A stretch of DNA of 6,732 bases, from the NCBI GenBank assembly GCA_002297665.1, contig DBMS01000179.1, positions 23,703 to 30,434 of the forward strand, read 5' to 3'. The number at the start of each line of letters is the position of its first letter. The first letter of the stretch is position 1. The position numbers were made by a program, and so were the translations under genes. Below the pieces are notes generated by a model that saw only the letters and a program-made list of their open reading frames with translations, was not told where the DNA came from and did not search any database. The stretch is from Holophagaceae bacterium UBA692 (GTDB lineage Bacteria > Acidobacteriota > Holophagae > Holophagales > Holophagaceae). Below, piece after piece: positions 5,620-6,732 of the stretch.

Positions 5620-6279
5620 ATGAAGCCAATGGACCTTACAAAACGCCAACTTGCGGTGCTCCAGTTCATTCGGAAGTTTCTCGAAACCGAAGAGCGGAGC
5701 CCCACCCTCAAGGAAATTGCCGAGGGTGTCGGTTCCAGCGCTGTAAGCACCATTCATAAACATGTCCAGCACCTGATGGACAAGGGCTTCCTGGACCGCA
5801 GCCACGGGAAGGGCAACAACATCGTCCTGGCCCAGGAGCCGGCGGCGGCCCCGCGGGAGACCGCCACCGGCGACTGGGGCCACGAGGACGGGAAGCGGGC
5901 CCGGTCCGTGCCGTTCTGCGGCGACGTGGCCGCCGGCCAGCCGCTCCTTCCCGAATCCCGGGCCATCCCCCTGGAGGTCCCCAACTGCATCCACCGGGAC
6001 CGGCAGGAGCTGTTCGTCCTGCGGGTGCGCGGAGACTCCATGGTGGAGGACTCCATCCTGGACGGGGACCTGGTGGTGCTCCAGCGCCGCGGGGACTACC
6101 GGAACGGCGACCGCGTGGTGGCCCTCATCGACGGCGAGGAGGCGACCCTGAAGGAATTCCGCCGGGATGGCCAGGGGGTCTGGCTGATCCCGCACAACCC
6201 GGACCTGTCCCCCAAATGCTTCGCCCCCGACCGGGTGACCATCCAGGGCGTCCTGGTGGGAGTCATGCGCAGCTGCTGA
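5620..6279 (+). CDS. lexA: LexA, SOS-response transcriptional repressor
   Basis: Represses DNA-damage genes and cleaves itself when stimulated by RecA filaments on single-stranded DNA. 219 residues from the chosen start. The N-terminal winged helix-turn-helix is MDLTKRQLAVLQFIRKFLE through SSAVSTIHKHVQHLMDKGFLDR (residues 4-60). A linker follows (71-96), then the S24-type peptidase domain with cleavage site VAAGQP (between A105 and G106), catalytic serine in RGDSMVED (S140) and lysine in EATLKEF (K178). All catalytic parts are intact. The frame is open back to an ATG at 5545 with a G-rich site too close to it, but those 25 codons cover the promoter, use AT-rich codons unlike the gene (TTA, AAA, TTT) and do not resemble LexA. 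ATG 5629 is the other candidate. Divergent from korA. Confidence 0.93.
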   Translation: MKPMDLTKRQLAVLQFIRKFLETEERSPTLKEIAEGVGSSAVSTIHKHVQHLMDKGFLDRSHGKGNNIVLAQEPAAAPRETATGDWGHEDGKRARSVPFCGDVAAGQPLLPESRAIPLEVPNCIHRDRQELFVLRVRGDSMVEDSILDGDLVVLQRRGDYRNGDRVVALIDGEEATLKEFRRDGQGVWLIPHNPDLSPKCFAPDRVTIQGVLVGVMRSC

Positions 6280-6280
6280 C

Positions 6281-6309
6281 GCGTGCCCCGCACGCCCGGC
6301 CATCCGGGC
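6281..6309 (+). terminator. Two overlapping hairpins after lexA, weak terminator candidate
   Basis: GCGTGC (6281-6286) pairs with GCACGC (6290-6295) around loop CCC, and GCCCGG (6294-6299) pairs with CCGGGC (6304-6309) around loop CCAT. They share bases 6294-6295, so both cannot form fully at once. The second is followed by ATTAATGG rather than a U-run, so termination would be weak and some lexA transcripts may read into the next gene. Confidence 0.4.
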
Positions 6310-6373
6310 ATTAATGGCTGGAGCGGTGGTGGGCTTACCGCTACACTTTGGTCTGCGTTCGGGACTTCCCACC

Positions 6374-6732
6374 ATGGTTTTCTTCAACCACGCCACTCGG
6401 CAGATGACGGCCAAGATTGTCTATTACGGCCCGGGGCTGTGCGGGAAGACGACCAACCTCAGCGCCATCTACGACCACACCGCCAAGAAGTCCCGGGGCG
6501 AGATGGTGTCCCTGAACACGGAGACCGACCGGACCCTGTTCTTCGACTTCCTGCCCATCGAGCTGGGCACGGTCCGGGGCATGAAGACCCGGATCCAGCT
6601 GTACACCGTGCCGGGCCAGGTGTTCTACGACGCCACCCGCAAGCTTGTGCTCCGGGGGGCCGACGCGGTGGTGTTCGTCGCCGATTCCCAGGCCCAGGCC
6701 CTGGAGGGCAACAAGGAGAGCTTCCAGAACCT
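6374..6732 (+). CDS. mglA: MglA-type small Ras-like GTPase, 3' end outside the window
   Basis: Bacterial Ras-family GTPase; in Myxococcus and Thermus MglA switches between GTP and GDP to set cell polarity and drive gliding or type IV pilus motility. 119 codons visible of about 195 usual. The N-terminus reads MVFFNHATRQMTAKIVYYGPGLCGKTTNL: beta-strand 1 then the P-loop GPGLCGKTT (residues 19-27). TETDRT (49-54) is switch I with R53 and T54, and TVPGQVFYDATRKLVLRGADAVVFVADSQ follows (78-106) with P80-G81-Q82 in switch II. R53 and Q82 match the residues reported to act in GTP hydrolysis in Thermus MglA. The N/TKxD base-specificity motif would lie beyond the window. The ribosome site is weak (CGGGA about 10 bases upstream); TACACT (6342-6347) may be a -10 box but has no good -35. 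The gene usually pairs with the GTPase-activating roadblock protein MglB, which is not upstream here. Confidence 0.9.
   Translation, partial: MVFFNHATRQMTAKIVYYGPGLCGKTTNLSAIYDHTAKKSRGEMVSLNTETDRTLFFDFLPIELGTVRGMKTRIQLYTVPGQVFYDATRKLVLRGADAVVFVADSQAQALEGNKESFQN

Noticed and set aside
5611..6414. Long - strand open frame opposite lexA
   Set aside because: Antisense shadow of lexA with no ribosome site or family resemblance; the LexA frame has all catalytic motifs.

Overview
The window is GC-rich bacterial chromosome. The gene set (ACR3 arsenite pump with thioredoxin-type ArsC, a two-subunit 2-oxoacid:acceptor oxidoreductase, LexA, and an MglA-type Ras-like GTPase) fits an anaerobic or facultative soil or sediment bacterium. 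My best guess is Acidobacteriota, class Holophagae (Geothrix/Holophaga-like). That is inference from gene content and sequence style, not from a marker gene.

Bases 1-1812 hold the end of an arsenic-resistance operon on the + strand: an ACR3 arsenite efflux pump cut by the window edge, a rhodanese-fold protein without the catalytic cysteine, and arsC overlapping it by 4 bases. A perfect 12-bp hairpin closes the operon. The same hairpin lies just past the 3' end of a tRNA-Ala(CGC) gene on the - strand, so it probably ends transcription from both sides. The tRNA has its own clear promoter. A small secreted protein of unknown function (2024-2509, +) follows, and a strong intergenic hairpin separates it from the convergent korAB operon.

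Bases 2561-5424 (- strand) are korA then korB in transcription order. KorA is a fused gamma-alpha subunit. KorB carries the thiamine diphosphate site and all four cysteines expected for one [4Fe-4S] cluster. Together they would interconvert a 2-oxoacid (probably 2-oxoglutarate) and its acyl-CoA plus CO2 using ferredoxin. The operon has a strong Shine-Dalgarno, a candidate promoter and a hairpin in its predicted leader.

The korA-lexA divergent region (5425-5619) is AT-rich compared with the rest. It carries a good lexA promoter with a dyad between the -35 and -10 boxes that could be the LexA operator. The promoter position implies that lexA starts at 5620 or 5629 on a leaderless or nearly leaderless mRNA. 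LexA keeps its cleavage site and Ser/Lys dyad. After a 94-base gap with two overlapping hairpins, the window ends inside an MglA-type GTPase gene.

No CRISPR array, insertion sequence or phage gene is visible. I see no clearly new multi-gene system. The most unusual items are the cysteine-less rhodanese in the ars operon and the lexA control region.
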